DNA of 64,000 bases from Pisolithus tinctorius (Eukaryota > Basidiomycota > Agaricomycetes > Boletales > Pisolithaceae): the NCBI GenBank assembly GCA_024663395.1, contig JANFAH010000008.1:868001-932000 (forward strand), written 5' to 3'. The notes beneath the pieces are model-generated. The model was given only the letters and a program-made list of their open reading frames with translations, searched no databases and was not told the DNA's origin. A program made the position numbers and the translations under genes. Positions 1 through 10,276 of this stretch are shown piece after piece; position 1 is the first letter of the stretch, and every line of letters begins with the position of its first letter.

Positions 1-2913
1 CGCCCTCCTGGCTTGAGGGTAGCCTTCGCTGTGATTTGGTGCGCATCCTGTGCCTGGGGTGGCGGCGAAAATTAGCGACGGCGCACACGCAGACTTGTAT
101 TACTTGCACGCTACCTCTTGTAAGCTCGATTCTTTCAGCGCGTCATCAATGTCATCTAGCGTACTGAGTCGCATAGCACGCAAAATTCGAATAGCAAGGA
201 TGATTTGCCGATCGCCTGAACTGCGCTACCAGCAGCTCGTGGCAAACCAAGTATGCGAGCGCACGTCCCATGTGGCATAGTATCTTCCAGCTTGGACAGC
301 AGATGTTCAGTGTCCTTTTCTAGATCACTGGAAGCTAGAATATTCTCTGCAGCAACGTATGAGATACCTTGAACACAGCAAAAACAACGAAACTTGCCCG
401 CAATTATCCCAACAACACCGACATTCACTTCACATAATTTTTTCGGAAAATTCGTCCGTATCCTCTTTCTCGCATCCCTCGTCCAGTAAAGAGAGCCGAT
501 TCCACACGTCAACGCAACCCTTTTAGCCACCCAGTCTGGAAGCCTCCCGACTTGTTAATCGCCCCCCAGACTCCACTAGACGTCTTGAACTTGGCCTTCG
601 ACGCCAGTAAGAACGGGAACAACGCATCCTGTTGTACCGAGTCAAGCACCTCCGGATATGCTTTCGTAAACGGACCCGCCAAAAACTCCGTGTGAGCATG
701 GAGAACACTGCGAGCAGGAGTTAGCAGAAGTTGTGAGACAATAGCGTCCAACAATTTTTGGGGGGTTGTGGACAGTGTTCACTGTAGAAAGGAATAGATC
801 GGCCGATGCATAGAGAGCTTGCAGCACCCCGTGGTGTGGATCATATATCCGACCGAGTAACGCAGACTGAATGGACGCCTGCAAGGGTAGTGTCAAGGAC
901 CGTAAAGTTACTTGGTTTGAGAATAACTTGCCATATCCGAAGAAGAAAAGAGCACCTTCACTTTGCGCTTCTCGCAACATAGCATATAGCCTATGTACAG
1001 CATCGATTCGCACGTCTTTCGACATGTCTGCGGAAGCGACGACGACCTCATTAACGCTAGTTGACTGCGCTAGGGGATGGCTCTAAAAATGTATTCGTTA
1101 TCAAACAGACAGCGCGGGACACCATTTGCGCCCTTACCAGTGAGAACGAAGCCAAAAGATTGTTGGTGCGCTTCTTCCACTCTTTTTGAGCGTCGCATTT
1201 TACTATCATCGCTGGGACTAATACAATCTGCGACAACGTCCTCAGCGACACCGCGAAGCAGCTCAAAGTTGCGTTGGTGTACGAGAGCGAGTAACAACCG
1301 TGCAGCGGAAGCGATCGCTTCTGTCGAACCCGCATTCCCATCCGACGTAGCAAGTCGGACGAGCAAGGCAGCAATAGCCTTCGTCACCGTCACGGGGACA
1401 TCTGTGCTATTTATCACGGCAGAAAACAAAGAAGACACCTGGGGTTCATGCAACCTAGGGGACACCTGTAGAATCCAATGCCGAGACAAGCAAGATGATA
1501 AACACGTACTGGCTTTGTAGCGACCGGAGTAAGGGAACGACAAACTTCTCAGCTCCCGCTATCTTTAACGCATTGGGTAGTTCATCGCTCAAACCTCTGT
1601 AATCCGACTCAAGTCAGAACATGTCACTAAGCTGGCACGAGGCACCAAAGCTCACGGCATCTTTGAACACCCCCGGCATGGCACTAAGGGGAAATTCGGG
1701 AAGCTCATCCTGAGGTAGAGCATACCACGATTCGCAGCTTTGATAAATTGGGTTGTCGATACCCCAGTTCTTTTCCTGCACTTTGCAAACCTTGTGTGAC
1801 CATCATACTAATGATTGCAACTGAGGGCCGCTGGCTTTAGGTTTACTTTTTGAGAAAGGACGCAAAGAAGGACGAAGCTTCCGAGCTGCAGTCGCCAATA
1901 TCGAGACAGTGAGCTTGATTGGGTTGTAATGGGACAGGAAGGACTTACGACTATGTTCACATCTCTGGGTGTTGTCTCTAACGGGGTCAATGATGCAGGC
2001 AGGATGAACGCGAGCATTCCATCATCTAATCTGGGTACACTGGAGATGTAGTCGTGCATCGTTGCAGGTATTGAAAGCCAGCAGCGTGCGATGAGAGTAG
2101 GAGCCTTGGTACACACGGTCATCGGGACCGTCTCGAGGAACATAAAGTCAGACCTACATTTGACGGCCGTCGAAGAAGCTCTGCAGTAAAACGTGCAACC
2201 TCAACGCCTGGAGACCATTTCTTTGACCAGCGCACTCCTCGACAACGGCTTAGCAGCAGATTTAAATGCAAGTAGGAAGGAAAAACATGATGTTGGTCTG
2301 CGGTCACATGAGCACTGGCTCCTCCACACCCAGAGAAATGAAGACATACGGAATGTGCAATATCGACAACATCTTGACAAAGTGGGGTGATTCGTGATAA
2401 GGCAAGAACAGCGCCAGGACGGCATCGACATTAAACTCAGTTTATTCTACCCACCGTCATCGATGCACCTTAAATTGTAAAAGATGGTCTCACCGGAATC
2501 TTCTGACTAGCCACTCCAACACTTTGCTAGTCGGCGCTTCCATAAGCCATGGGCCAAGAAGGACCAAAAACGCGTTGATAGTCCTGTCTAGGTTGGTGGT
2601 CACCTCTTTGGTCTGTAGAGTGCGATCCATGTTCTTCGCGGCGTCCGAGAACAAGGTTTGTTCGAAGTCGACGTTTATCGGTGACCCGTCCGGGCCATAC
2701 TTGACCGTCTGAGAAAGGAAAATCGGAGAAAGTGTGCAGAGGTGCGAGAATGCACTGGCTGCAATTGCGTGCACTGAATCGACGTCGTGGCTTGCAGCGT
2801 CACGGCCAGGTGAAGAGATATGATTCGGTTTGGCGCTTCTTTGAGCGGTCCTGGAGGAGGGACGCGTTGAGCGACGCAGATGCGGCGAGTTGGCTTGCAA
2901 GCGCAGAGGGCAT
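1..2913 (-). CDS. UTP10: UTP10/HEATR1 homologue, N-terminal part (runs off left edge)
   Basis: Spliced gene for the U3 snoRNA-associated HEAT-repeat protein of the small-subunit processome, which acts in 18S pre-rRNA synthesis and processing in the nucleolus. The start is the ATG at 2913 (MPSALASQLAAS, then SLNASLLQDRS). Family landmarks follow in order: FSDAAKNMDRTL and VLEWLVRRFR (2490-2660), FNVDAVLALFLPYHESPHFV (2390-2435), FLLAFKSAAKPLSRSALV (2215-2290), MHDYISSVPRLDDGMLAF (about 1990-2060), and HEAT-like helices at 510-1543. Introns are clear, for example gtatgt to gaccgcag near 2307-2360. The frame is broken by several one-base insertions (pairs at 2808/2809, 2439/2440, 2212/2213, 2066/2067, 1822/1823, 1716/1717), each at a codon third position. 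I read these as merged alleles or consensus error rather than gene decay. The C-terminal part lies outside the window. Confidence 0.82.
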
Positions 2914-3146
2914 CTCTGCTGTTGATCTCTCCTCTCCGCTGTACTTTTTTTTTCTTGATTCAGGCCTTCAGGAGCCGTATACAATATTTGATTATGTAAG
3001 CTAACTCTAAAATACTTGGAGGTTCCTTACACATTCAAGTTATAAAGAGGCGCCCTCCTGGCAATTATGGGTCACTTAGGGTGCAGGGCAAGAAGGAAGC
3101 TTCGTCAAGAAATCCACCGATACTCAGCTTTACCCCATAGGCTCTC

Positions 3147-3800
3147 ATGACAGATAAATTCACCCGAAACATCATCTTGATCGGCGAGAAGGAGGTGGTC
3201 AAGTCATTCATCGGTGTGGTCTCACGAACACGGCCCCTGGAGACGCAGGTTGATCATGCGTCGAAGGACGATGTGTCCACGTCGTTGAAATGGGGTCTAA
3301 GTACCCAAGTCGTGCTGTGGGAGACCACCAATCAGAGAATAGGTGCAGCGTCGAAGCGTATGACGCAGGACATGCGCGCACTGCAACATTTGCAGTCTTC
3401 TTATGGCATCGATCTCATCCTGTTCTGCGTCAAGGCCAGAATGAGTCAGTCCGAAGACTTCGTCCGCTTGCTACTGATGAAGTGTACGCGAAAGAATGTC
3501 AAAGGAAAGTTCCCGTCGCTCTCGTCGCCACTGGACTGGAATGGGTCGGAGGGAATATGCATGGCTGGTGGGAGAAGAACAAGGGACAATATGTTCCATC
3601 TCGGGCTCGCATTCGATGTACATGCATGCATCACTACCTTGCATTCCCATGACGATCCCTGCATTCAAGAACAAATCAGTATCTCCCAAACGAGGGTCGA
3701 GGCACTCCTCCAAATACGAGATTATACCCAACAACTATGCCATGACCCTATTTGCTCTGTACGTCTTCTCTCGACACAACCTAACATACTGGTTTCCTGA
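3147..3800 (+). pseudogene. Degenerate G-domain module (pseudo-GTPase) next to an intact one
   Basis: The encoded segment aligns along its length with the GTPase module just downstream (3829-4500). Shared blocks include the strand before the P-loop, IDLILFCVKA against VDLLLFCVRA, ALVATGLE against ALVVTGLE, and AFDVHACITT against VVDVHACVTT. The nucleotide-binding motifs are lost: the P-loop reads GEKEVVKS instead of GATGVGKS, and the G3 region reads WETTNQ instead of WDTFGW. The best alignment also needs a -1 step near 3465-3470 and a +1 step near 3585-3592, so the middle is read in another frame. It may be the first module of one long protein, since a donor at about 3761 and an acceptor at 3810 could join it to the next module, or a separate decayed duplicate. 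No homologous family beyond fungal P-loop GTPases is claimed. Confidence 0.5.
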
Positions 3801-3828
3801 TTTGTCATGAAGGACGAAAGTTTGGAAA

Positions 3829-5537
3829 ATGCTGGAGGGATCCCGTGTGGCCCAGAGAATGAACAGTTCAACATATGAAGGTCCGCAGATTCTCCACGCT
3901 TATCGTCGTACAACACCAAACAACATAACAGGGTCTTTGCAGACACGCACCGTTGTGATAGTTGGCGCAACCGGCGTTGGGAAATCATCCATTATCAATG
4001 CAATTGCTGGTGAAAAGCGAGCGCAGATATCTTCAGACACCGATGCGTGCACTCGGGAATGCAAAGCTTTCTTGGTGGAACTGAAACCCGGCGTTATCAC
4101 TGAAGTTTGGGACACTTTTGGCTGGGATGGATCACTTATCGAAAAAGTAACCGGGCATGTCCAAAGACTGGTCAACACACGAGGTGTCGACCTCCTTTTA
4201 TTCTGTGTCCGTGCAGGAGATACGGCAAAAAGTCATGTAGACAAATTCAAACGCAACATCCAACCGATATGTGGGAAACGGATACTAGTCGCACTTGTCG
4301 TCACCGGCTTGGAAGGCGAAAGCGACATGGATTCGTGGTGGACAAATAACAAGGATGCCTCCGTGTTCCATGAGCTGGTCGTGGATGTCCATGCATGCGT
4401 GACTACAAGCGCGAAAAGTGCTGACCCCATTTATCAGCAACGGATACAGAGTTCTCGCCGCAGGCTTCGTGAGTTGGTTCAACGTCCAATTCCCTCATCA
4501 ATCTCGTTATACGAACTCACTCGTGAGTGTGCAGTAATATTGTATGCATATTCCCCAAGAATTGTCGTTTTATTGACTCATATCCGACAGCCTCCTTGGG
4601 AGCACTGGGTGTGGCAAAAGCCTAGTATGTGGTCTTCTCTGGATGCCACAACCGCTTCTTCACATTGGTTGGCGTAGTTCATCAGCACGTTGACCGGAAT
4701 ACCAGAAGATGAAGCAGGAGTTGGACATGACTTAAAATCACGCACCAATCGCTTTAGGGCTTTCAAGTTCCCCGATGGTAACAAGTCTTTTAATAATGGC
4801 ATCCCTGTTGTCCTTATCGACACACCCGGCTTCAACAACTCCGATAAGAAGCTGTCCGACGAGAGTATATGCAAGTCGACGTCTGTGTGGCTTCTTGAGA
4901 TGTAAGGAGGTCTGCTAAGAGTGAGGCATTCCTCATCTTCACCATAGGTACAAACGAGACATCATCGTCGCTGGGATCTTGTATTTGCATCACCCATCCG
5001 GCGACCCAAAAACAACGCATCTTCGTCCGTTTGTGGAGGTTTACGGGGAATCTATATATTCTAGGGTCGGCCTTGTTGCGACGATGCATGACAACGACAT
5101 CGATCAGCAGAACGAATCGCAAAATCCTCAAGCTGGCGATCTTGATCAGCTGGTCAGCAAAGGGGCGAAGAGATTCTTTTATAAGAACACGCCAGAGTCT
5201 GCTCAGGAATTGTGTCAGAAAATTACCGACAACATAGGTGTTGCTCGGGCAGTGCACCTTTAAAACAGTTGTCTCTGAGCTGGGCAAAGGGCCGCCGAAT
5301 GCTTCCGGGGATCGGAGTGCTGACGATGAGGACTTGGATTCCTTGAAAGGACTAACAGACAAATATCTCGAGCTGCTTACACGTATTCGGGAGGAATCAG
5401 CAGACGGAAAAGTACCGGAGGAACTCCTTGAAGAGTGCAAATTCCTGAGGCATCAAATAGAGGATGTCCTGACCCGGATGGTACAAGGGGTGTCTCCACT
5501 GGTAGAACGCGTCAGGCGCTGTCTTCGTACCCACTGA
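3829..5537 (+). CDS. Protein with two P-loop GTPase (AIG1/IRG-like) domains
   Basis: Two G domains in tandem. Domain 1 has P-loop GATGVGKSS (about 3964-3990), WDTFGW as a G3-like motif, ALVVTGLE and DVHACVTT. Domain 2 has P-loop GSTGCGKS (4598-4621), followed by a gtatgt intron, then FISTLTGIPEDEAGVG, G3 VVLIDTPGF (about 4807-4833), and after another intron AGILYLHHPSGDP. The domain 1 to domain 2 junction fits an intron starting at gtgtgcag (about 4529) and ending at 4590. The C-terminus (5255-5537) is a charged, probably helical tail. A +1 step at 5245/5246 (GC followed by T and C, both alanine codons) is needed to reach the tail. Such G-domain proteins are abundant in Agaricomycetes and mostly uncharacterised. 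Substrate and partner are unknown. Confidence 0.62.
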
Positions 5538-5984
5538 TGATGATGAGCGGATTTCAGTACGTTCGTGTTTATATGTTCTGAGAGTGTGGACCAGAAGTAC
5601 CGTTAGTCAAATTCCATTTGTAGCTAGCCAAACTTTAAGAGCCCCTCCTGCGGAGGGCTTTATGAGATATGTCACCGATTTTCTTTTTGCATGGCCTGCG
5701 AGTGATGAAAGCTCCGCAGGGCAACAGTCGGATGACTGATCATTTGGGCAGCTAGGGAAACGCGTGCGGAGAAAAGTTGCGTAGGTGAAAGATCGACTGT
5801 CCATACGAGATCGTTGACCGCGCTAGCTGGGATTCCACGAAGCAACAACTGAAACCTGCCGGGAAAATGTATTTGACATTCCGTGAGTGGCCTGTGGAAC
5901 CCTCAAGCTCAAACTTGAATAGTACTTACGGTCTCGAAAAGCGAACCCCTATTCTCATTGCATCACTTCGTCATTTGGTCGATC
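5538..5984. other. Intergenic, no gene recognised
   Basis: Short open frames only. I see no conserved protein, RNA gene or repeat. It separates the GTPase gene (+) from the 3' end of the secreted-protein gene (-). Confidence 0.5.
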
Positions 5985-7033
5985 AAGCTCAAGGATCAGA
6001 CAGGTTCTGAGCATTCCATAGCCATAGACGACGCAACTACTAATACACAGTACCGCCAATTGAATTAATAATCCGTATTACACTGTACCACGACCACCTT
6101 TGTCCGCTATCTGCCTTAAGAGGTTTGGACTCTGGTATTCCGACTGATAAACTCAAGCTACCTTCTAGAGAAATCCACTCACTGGATGAACCAAGTCTGA
6201 TCGCTTGCAACGCAGTTACCACCATGAGCATTCTGTTGTGACTGACAATTGGTCGCGACATAGCTGACGATACTCGACTGTTTGACCACATCATTCAGCA
6301 AAACAGATTGAGATGGGCAAAAATGAGTACGCCAACGGTCCCAAAAGAGTGTTCATACCCAGTCAGTCCTGCAGTACGTTTCATTGTAACTAGCTTGATT
6401 GACGAAGAACGTCTCGCAACTGGCATACTGCATGTAGATTGGGCTTCCCTTCAATCCAAAGGTGTCAGCTAGCAATGGCATTATGCCGGGGAGGTCTGCC
6501 TACCACGAAGATGTTGAATAGCGCGCCTTAATAAAGGTAAGTTGCCTTGGGTACAATCACTCGGTGTGATCTCTATGTGACAACAAACCAATATTCTGAC
6601 TATCATACAGCAGCGCATCTGCGATCACTTGGCAGTCATTGGGGTTGGGTCCTCCGCCAGCAGGAGAGAAACAGTTGGTGGTACCTGCGATATAAAAAAG
6701 ACGTGCATAAGTTGGCTGCTTGACCAATACGCTGATAGAGACACCACCCACAGGCATTTCCGCACACGTTTGTCTGCCTCTTTTGTCCAGCGCTACGACC
6801 CATGACGTTGGGTAGATCGCTGCAAGAGAGAACTCGAGCCTGCACTTCTTTGTTCTTACCAATGGGATACGTGGCTAGAACTTCCTCATTCACGCAGATG
6901 AAGGCTAGCGAACACGTTCAGGAGATCACTATCCAGAAGAAGAGCAATGTCACCTACGGGTAGAAGGGAGGGCCATGGCAAGAACCTCGACGGCAAATGT
7001 GGACAAGATAGAAGCTAAAGCAAGGACCTTCAT
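5985..7033 (-). CDS. Small secreted cysteine-rich protein, multi-exon
   Basis: The ATG at 7033 opens a hydrophobic signal peptide (MKVLALASILSTFAVEVLA). At least six small exons follow, joined by 50-60 bp GT-AG introns. They encode a cysteine-rich mature protein: RQTNVCGNAC, then TTNCFSPAGGGPNPNDC and QVIADALLYDSQNIG (6600-6680), then YMQYASCETFFVNQ and YNETYCRTDW (about 6362-6450), then SYVATNCQ and NAHGGNCVASDQTWFIQ (about 6185-6280). The last exon is short and its stop, near 5985-6020, is uncertain. The pattern of signal peptide, conserved cysteines and glycine-rich loop matches a family of predicted secreted proteins that I recall from Agaricomycetes, with no established function. It is probably extracellular and disulfide-bonded. 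Exon borders at both ends need transcript support. Confidence 0.6.
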
Positions 7034-8548
7034 GTCTTGAGCGGGAATCCGAAACTGTGAGAGACTATGGGTATAGGGAGGACACAGTCTAATATTGTCC
7101 GCATCGCTTTTATACACAACTGGCACTTGGACTGGAGGTCAGAATGTTTCCGGGAATCCCCAAAGTAGGGCCACAAGGGCCTTCTAACTGCAGAGTTCGT
7201 TTTGCCGCCCGTAAGGTCACCTGCTGTTGGCTCGGAGGTAGTGTATTAGTGATGCCATCAGGCCTAGCCTAGCCTTGAGGCCAGGATGCCGGTTGGCCGT
7301 GGAAAGGCTGCGGAAGTATCAATGGTCCCCAGAAGATAGCCGTGAATAGTCCGTTAGAACACTTCCACTAATGGCCGCGTCGGCGCAAGCAGCAGTCCTG
7401 AGGAACGAGGGTGGCTTCCTTGCAATATACATGACAAGATAATCGCAATAGCAAAATGGTCTTTGTTAGCGATAAACGCTGAATGCAAAGTATCGATGGC
7501 GGCATGAATCCAAACGATAGGGTCGTAATTAGTAGCAGCCTGACTGAACAGTGCACTGGTGTGTCCCAAATTAAACATCTGATTTGAGACCAGAACTCAC
7601 AGTGGCCTCAGTGGTGCTAGGAGGTTTATCGTGAACGCAAGAACCAGTAGGTACAACATCACCAAGGTCCGATATCTGCTACATCATACGTGCATTCCAA
7701 ATCAGAAAGTCGCGAAGATCTAAGGGCGGAGAAGCGGAGGACTCTAGAGCTGGCGCATGAGTCAGGTGAGTTCAGCCACTGTGCAGTGCATGAAGGATAA
7801 CGGAGTTCTCACCTTCTGAGGAACGCGGGGCATGCGTCCAAGTACACGATCAACAGGTTACCGCTCTTCCTACTGATGCTGGTGGTGCCCTGTACCCACT
7901 CGATAACTTATGATGCAATTCCACGATGGCCGATCAATATCGAGCTCCGAAATGACGAATAGTTGTTGGAACAAACTCCACCTTATCACTGCCGGAGTCG
8001 TTTCTGGATAACCCATCACTCCCTCCGCCGACAGAAAGGCTGGGTGATGTTGAGCCTCTTCAAATGGACGGCGACTAACCGCGCACGTACCTGGAGGCAT
8101 CCGAGCGTGCGACATACGATCCAGAATTGGAGGCCAGCAGAGGTGTAAGACTTATTGGCTGCTTCAGAGCCAGATACGCCTTCAGAGGGTTGGTCAAAGT
8201 GTACGTCATAGGTGGGTTCGGAAAATGTTAACATGGTGAGCTGGAGTGTGAAAAACATAAGCATACGGTACCAGGCGATGAACTGAAAAGCGAGGTGGGT
8301 GACGTGAGCGATGACGAGGGTGGCCAGCTGGATCGCCACTATCTTCAAAAGCCATCATCTACCCAATGAAATCGATGACACCTTAGCATGTGAACATCGT
8401 GGTGGTTATGTAAAGCTCCCATTGAGATCATGAACGGTTCACCACTGACGGAAGTCGTTTCCTCGTTGGATGTTTATGGCTTGGTTCCTGTTACGTAATA
8501 ACTCGGAGGGGTGGCGTCGGGGTCAACATACTCCTTGCGTGGATCCAC
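7034..8548. other. Unassigned region, possible minus-strand exons
   Basis: No gene recognised. Several minus-strand stretches look like exons bounded by GT-AG signals (about 7370-7580, 7740-7860, 7880-8110 and 8110-8340) and might form one spliced gene ending near 7354. None of the peptides matches a family I know. The stretch 7141-7340 shows nothing. Confidence 0.25.
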
Positions 8549-9281
8549 ATGGCGTCTGACAGCGCGGTAACAGACACAGGACTTCCCCAGCTAGAGCCGG
8601 GTGTGTTCACTGCTACCGCCTCCATTGTCATCGATGCACCAAGGGAGGTCGTATGGCAGGTCCTGATGGATTGGAAGTCGTACCATGAATGGTGAGCTGG
8701 CCTATTCAGGGATTCGTGTGTCCCAGCGACGATTTCCATACCGACTCGTATACAGGAATCCGTTTGTGTATGTATCTTCTGCATTCGCTTGTTCCATTTC
8801 TTTCTCTTAACAACCTTTGGTATCCCGAACAACAAACCGGACACAATACGAGAATAGACGCAACCAATGTCTAACGGATGCATCGAAACGACCACTTCCT
8901 GAAGCACAACAAAGCCCGCGCGTTGGTGACTATTTACACATCTATCCAGTTCACATCCCGCCGTCGTTTGATTCTCCAAGGCTGTTGCCTGCAAGCTCGA
9001 CGTTTCAGATGATTACTGTCTTGGATATCCAGAATTGCCGGTGTTCATGGGTGAGCGTTGAATACCCGAAATGGATGCTACGTACAGAGAGGTGGCAGGT
9101 ACTGGTGGAAGTAGATGAAGGAGACGGGCGGAAGAAGACGCGCTATGAGACGAAAGAGGTGTTTAACGGACCGTTGGCATACGTAGTCAGTGCCGTCGTT
9201 GGGGATGGGATCAAGAAGGGGTTCGTGGCAATGGCTGAAGGGCTGAAGAAGAGATCAGAAGAGGTATCTCTTGATATGTGA
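8549..9281 (+). CDS. SRPBCC (START/polyketide-cyclase-like) fold protein
   Basis: Three exons, 8549-8691, 8756-8767 and 8858-9281, total 579 nt and encode 192 residues in one frame. The middle exon is only 12 nt. The protein begins MASDSAVTDTGLPQLEPG. It then has the family's first strand and helix (FTATASIVIDAPREVVWQVL, DWKSYHEWNPFV), a central strand ending VGDYLHIYPVHIPP, and a C-terminal helix (DGIKKGFVAMAEGLKKRSEE), as expected for a hydrophobic-ligand-binding helix-grip fold. Fungal members of this type are uncharacterised small cytosolic proteins. The ligand is unknown. Splice sites are canonical (gtgagc, gtatgt). Confidence 0.72.
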
Positions 9282-9677
9282 TCTCGTTGTGTTTTCACGA
9301 AAGGTTCTATGACACGTCGAGACCTGTTACCGTGACATCATATTGTAGCGTATCGCAGACGTTCCGTCGGAATCTATCCGAGTGCATTGGGCCCGTACAG
9401 CAGTGTGGCACTTCTTGGCTCACACAGCAATGTTTTCCTCGGCACACTGCTTGTCACTACCCGAACACGCTTCCCAAGGGGCAAAGAAAGAGCTTATCTT
9501 GCATGTGAAAATGCGGACTGCGCAGGAAATGAAATGGTGGTGACCTGCTGACTAATCTCAGACAGCTGCACCGCCACACCCCTCGTTCCGCGATCTAGAA
9601 CTGTCTCCGAATCCGAGCCCCGATTTATATAAACTGACGATGGGGGCGCACAGTCCTCTCTCTCCATCCCAACCAGC
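9282..9677 (+). promoter_or_regulatory. Intergenic with TATA box for the 9678 gene
   Basis: TATATAAA at 9626-9633 lies 45 bp before the ATG at 9678. No other feature is visible in the 396 bp. Confidence 0.5.
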
Positions 9678-10276
9678 ATGCTTGCATCCCCATACCCAGG
9701 CACTATCAACGACTTCCGCTTCCCGTCCTTGCCCCCTTCATCCGTGCTGTACGACTCTCGCAATAAGCAGACCCATAACTTGGAGTCCTCGCTGCAACGT
9801 CGAGAACGCATCGAGTTCTTGAAGAAAAGAGAGTGGACACGTCGTGTTGCGGAGTTGGTGAAATACTCCCATATTCAACAGTTGAACGACGTGAGAAACC
9901 ATCGTTATCTGCTCAGCGATCTTACTTCTGACTCGATCAACAGCCTACTCTTGGCCGTGCCTGGCCTCTCTCCCCTAAGCCCGTGCAGGACACTGGCTAC
10001 GCCCACAGCGCATCCTACGCCTCCCCGGTTTCATTTCCGGTGGAAGAAGAGGAACCATACATTATTTATAGTTCTTCTCCCTCGCCCTCGCCCTCTCCAC
10101 TTCTTCCAGGTGATCCTAAATCTACCGGGGCTGCGTCACCCGTCAGCCCCTCAATGGGAAACGTATTTCCAAGACACGCATCTGCCCACCATCGCAGACG
10201 CAGCAGTGCAAGCACCCGTGCCCCTCGCCGCAGCCCCTCTTTATCCAGTATTTTCGAGGTTCCTGAGGAAGATTAA
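9678..10276 (+). CDS. Small Pro/Ser-rich hypothetical protein with frame break
   Basis: The ATG at 9678 follows a TATA box. The N-terminal part (MLASPYPGTINDFRFPS, then SLQRRERIEFLKKREWTRRV) carries a basic helical block. The C-terminal part is in another frame (PVSFPVEEEEPYIIYS, the serine-proline repeat at 10075-10105, RRRSSASTRAPRRSPSLSSI, FEVPEED) and ends with TAA at 10276. I recall similar small proteins in other mushroom genomes with both halves in one frame, so the break near 9970-9975 is probably a single missing base (a CCN codon lacking its third base) rather than two genes. A very short intron is an alternative. No function is known. It is predicted to be disordered and nuclear or cytosolic. 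Confidence 0.5.

Noticed and set aside
1700..2820. Insertion of T after C as a specific mutation or editing signature
   Set aside because: In most cases dropping the C instead of the T gives the same protein, so the inserted base cannot be assigned. Some pairs are T/A, C/A or G/T. The synonymous-pair rule covers them all; a T rule does not.
1..2913. UTP10 as a pseudogene because of six frame breaks
   Set aside because: All breaks are single bases at synonymous third positions, splice sites are intact, and the same type of break occurs in GAPDH, which must be functional somewhere in the genome.
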